A stretch of DNA of 64,000 bases from Synechococcus sp. CB0101 (lineage in GTDB: Bacteria; Cyanobacteriota; Cyanobacteriia; PCC-6307; Cyanobiaceae), in contig NZ_CP039373.1 in assembly GCF_000179235.2 (NCBI RefSeq), forward strand, positions 1,767,860 through 1,831,859. The letters run 5' to 3'. The position numbers and the translations under genes are program-made. Within the stretch, counting starts at the first letter, position 1, and every line of letters starts with the position of its first letter. The notes under the pieces were generated by a model. That model was not told the origin of the DNA and did no database searches. It worked only from the letters and a program-made list of their open reading frames with translations. Positions 62,184 through 64,000 of this stretch are shown here, piece after piece.

Positions 62184-63420
62184 GATTCTCTGTATCGGCA
62201 CCGAGCTGCTGCTGGGCAACATCACCAACGGCAACGCCCGCTGGATCGCTGAGCAGCTCGCCGCGCTGGGCATTCCCCACCACCGCCAGCTGGTGGTGGG
62301 CGATAACCGCGAGCGCCTGATCAGCGAGTTGCAGGCCGCGGCTGGGCGTTGCCGCGTGCTGATCACCACCGGTGGCCTGGGCCCCACGCCCGACGACCTC
62401 ACCACCGAGGCGATCGCTGCTGCCTTCGGGGCGCCCTTGGTGGAGCATCCCCAGGTGTGGGCCGAGATCCAGGCCCGCCTCGCGGCCCGCGGCCGCCCTT
62501 GCGCCGCCAGCAATCGCCGTCAGGCCTATCTGCCCGAGGGGGCTGAACTGCTCCCCAACCCCACCGGCACTGCGCCAGGGATGATCTGGAGCCCGCGGCC
62601 CGGCTTCACGATCCTCACCTTCCCCGGGGTGCCCAGCGAGATGCGGGCGATGTGGCAGGCCACGGCCGCTCCCTGGCTCCAGGCGGCGGGCCTGGCGGAG
62701 GGGGTGTTTGCCAGCCGCATGCTGCGCTTCTGGGGTGTGGGCGAGTCGAACCTGGCCGAACAGATGGCAGACCTTTTGGAGGGCTCCAATCCCACCGTTG
62801 CCCCTTACGCCGGTGCCGGTGAGGTGAAGCTGCGGATCACGGCGCGGGCTCATTCCACGGCTGAGGCTGAGGCCTTGCTGGCGCCGGTGGCGGCGGAGAT
62901 CCGCGCCCGCGCTGGCAACGCCTGCTTCGGGGCCGATCACGACAGCCTTGCTTCGGTGGTGTTGGAGCTGCTGCGCCAGCGCGGCCAGACCCTGGCGGTG
63001 GCCGAGAGTTGTACAGGAGGTGGCCTGGGGGCTGCCCTGGCTGCGGTGCCGGGCGCTTCCGATGTGTGGGTCGGTGGTGTGATCGCCTACGCCAACAGCG
63101 TGAAGCAAGGGCTCTTGGGGGTGCCGGCTGAGCTGCTGCAAGCTCACGGTGCCGTGAGCGATCCGGTGGCCCAGGCCATGGCGGAAGGAGCGCGTCGCGC
63201 CACCGGGGCCGATTGGGCGTTGGCGATCACGGGCGTGGCCGGGCCCGGTGGCGGCAGCGATGCAAAACCCGTCGGCTTGGTGCACCTGGCCGTGGCTGGC
63301 CCGGATGGTTGTAGCAGTGAGGGTTTGCGCTTTGGCGCGAGCCGGGGGAGGGCGTGGATCCAAACGCTGGCGGCTGGGGAAGCCCTCAACCGGCTGCGGC
63401 TGCGGATGCTCGAGGGCTGA
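62173..63420 (+). CDS. cinA: CinA-like protein (competence/damage-inducible; NMN amidase domain)
   Basis: A two-domain protein of 415 residues. The N-terminal MoCF-biosynthesis-like domain starts [20 protein letters not shown], with [19 protein letters not shown]. The C-terminal CinA domain begins near [20 protein letters not shown] and includes [19 protein letters not shown], the NMN deamidase region, and [17 protein letters not shown]. It recycles NMN and hydrolyses ADP-ribose-type compounds. The start ATG lies inside the end of the upstream membrane transferase gene (11-bp overlap). Confidence 0.94.
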   Translation: MTAEILCIGTELLLGNITNGNARWIAEQLAALGIPHHRQLVVGDNRERLISELQAAAGRCRVLITTGGLGPTPDDLTTEAIAAAFGAPLVEHPQVWAEIQARLAARGRPCAASNRRQAYLPEGAELLPNPTGTAPGMIWSPRPGFTILTFPGVPSEMRAMWQATAAPWLQAAGLAEGVFASRMLRFWGVGESNLAEQMADLLEGSNPTVAPYAGAGEVKLRITARAHSTAEAEALLAPVAAEIRARAGNACFGADHDSLASVVLELLRQRGQTLAVAESCTGGGLGAALAAVPGASDVWVGGVIAYANSVKQGLLGVPAELLQAHGAVSDPVAQAMAEGARRATGADWALAITGVAGPGGGSDAKPVGLVHLAVAGPDGCSSEGLRFGASRGRAWIQTLAAGEALNRLRLRMLEG

Positions 63421-63475
63421 GCGGAGCGGTATCGCTCTCCGCCCTAGGCTCGCGGGCTGCGTTGGTGGATGCGCC

Positions 63476-64000
63476 GTGAGCTCCGGCACCCTTTACGACA
63501 AGGTCTGGGATCTGCATCAGGTGGCCCAGCTGCCCGGTGGTTCCACTCAGCTGTTCATCGGCCTGCACCTGATCCATGAGGTGACAAGCCCGCAGGCCTT
63601 TGCTGGCTTGAAGGACCTGGGCCTGAGCGTGCGTCACCCCGAGCGCACGGTGGCCACGGTGGATCACATCGTGCCCACCACCTCCCAGGCACGGCCCTTC
63701 GCCGACCCGCTGGCCGAGGAGATGCTCGCCACGCTTGAGGCCAACTGCGCTGAGCACGGCATCACCCTGCATGGCCTCGGCAGTGGCCGTCAGGGCATCG
63801 TGCACGTGATCGCCCCTGAGTTGGGCCTCACCCAGCCGGGCATGACCGTCGCCTGCGGCGACTCCCACACCTCCACCCACGGTGCCTTTGGTGCGATCGC
63901 ATTCGGCATCGGCACCAGCCAGGTGCGCGACGTGCTCGCCAGCCAGAGCCTGGCCATGGGCAAGCTCAAGGTGCGCCGCATCTGGGTGGATGGGCAGCTG
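63476..64000 (+). CDS. leuC: 3-isopropylmalate dehydratase large subunit, 5' part (truncated by window edge)
   Basis: The first 175 residues of LeuC, the aconitase-family enzyme of leucine synthesis that isomerises 2- to 3-isopropylmalate. The GTG at 63476 starts [16 protein letters not shown]. Substrate and cluster-domain blocks are [51 protein letters not shown] and [20 protein letters not shown]. The Fe-S cysteines occur beyond the window end. It starts 55 bp after cinA. Confidence 0.95.
   Translation, partial: MSSGTLYDKVWDLHQVAQLPGGSTQLFIGLHLIHEVTSPQAFAGLKDLGLSVRHPERTVATVDHIVPTTSQARPFADPLAEEMLATLEANCAEHGITLHGLGSGRQGIVHVIAPELGLTQPGMTVACGDSHTSTHGAFGAIAFGIGTSQVRDVLASQSLAMGKLKVRRIWVDGQL

Noticed and set aside
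1-64000. CRISPR arrays, insertion sequences, prophage genes, rRNA operons
   Set aside because: No spaced identical repeats, transposase or integrase motifs, phage structural genes or rRNA were seen on either strand.

Overview
The window is a dense, GC-rich stretch of a cyanobacterial chromosome, most likely an alpha-cyanobacterium of the marine or brackish Synechococcus/Cyanobium group. The support is direct: photosystem II genes (psbE-F-L-J with rubredoxin and ycf48, and psbK beside tgt), ndhC-K-J of the photosynthetic NDH-1 complex, chlD of magnesium chelatase, an IspH of the cyanobacterial type, and several families largely confined to cyanobacteria (DUF3155, DUF4079, DUF1997, DUF3181). 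No rRNA, phage, transposase or CRISPR array was seen. Two tRNA genes lack encoded CCA ends, and a CCA-adding enzyme gene lies in the window.

Layout. 1-4.4 kb: 3' end of a UvrD/PcrA helicase, a sulfotransferase-like protein, a tRNA nucleotidyltransferase and a family 2 glycosyltransferase, all co-directional and overlapping or nearly so. 4.4-11.4 kb: surface-glycan genes (O-antigen ligase-like protein, galE, then UDP-glucose dehydrogenase, UDP-glucuronate decarboxylase and UDP-glucuronate 4-epimerase) with hisS between them. 11.5-15.6 kb: a photosynthesis block, with rub-ycf48-psbEFLJ on the minus strand and ndhC-K-J divergent from it. 15.6-23 kb: a YvcK-like protein, an ABC ATPase plus MCE protein (lipid transport), chlD, a large membrane protein and folK. 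23-30 kb: an accessory-looking stretch with a PIN toxin/Phd antitoxin pair, Nudix hydrolase, photolyase, DegT aminotransferase, thioredoxin-like protein, lipoprotein and a two-gene photolyase-like pair. 30-39 kb: fabI, hisB, a carotenoid oxygenase, a YciI protein, a SIMPL protein, rdgB, a phosphohexomutase, a RecB-like nuclease, ygfZ and pyrE. 39-47.3 kb: a secreted hypothetical protein, a CAT-anticodon tRNA, an FKBP-RTX fusion, a CNNM/CorC protein, an oxidoreductase, a very long GH15-like protein and a WecG/TagA glycosyltransferase. 47.3-64 kb: psbK, tgt, cobS, a histidine kinase, DUF3155, an esterase, purH, several cyanobacterial conserved proteins, ispH, sfsA, murJ, tRNA-Arg, glyA, a WecA/MraY-type transferase, cinA and the 5' part of leuC.

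Gene packing is extreme. Several convergent pairs overlap at their 3' ends (up to 65 bp), many co-directional pairs overlap by 1-11 bp, and at least one divergent pair appears to share a CATG containing both start codons. Recognisable intrinsic terminators follow psbJ, psbK, the DUF3155 gene and tRNA-Arg.

No wholly new multi-gene system could be established from sequence alone. The most unusual items are a peptidyl-prolyl isomerase fused to RTX repeats and a serralysin-like C-terminus (a probable type I secretion substrate); a photolyase-like pair in which the FAD domain and the Rossmann domain are separate genes in reversed order, the FAD protein carrying four cysteines in an arrangement that could hold a metal or Fe-S centre; a toxin-antitoxin pair with a long near-perfect inverted repeat upstream; a TM0106-type nuclease whose N-terminal catalytic motif looks degenerate; and a DegT aminotransferase with a cysteine-rich insertion.
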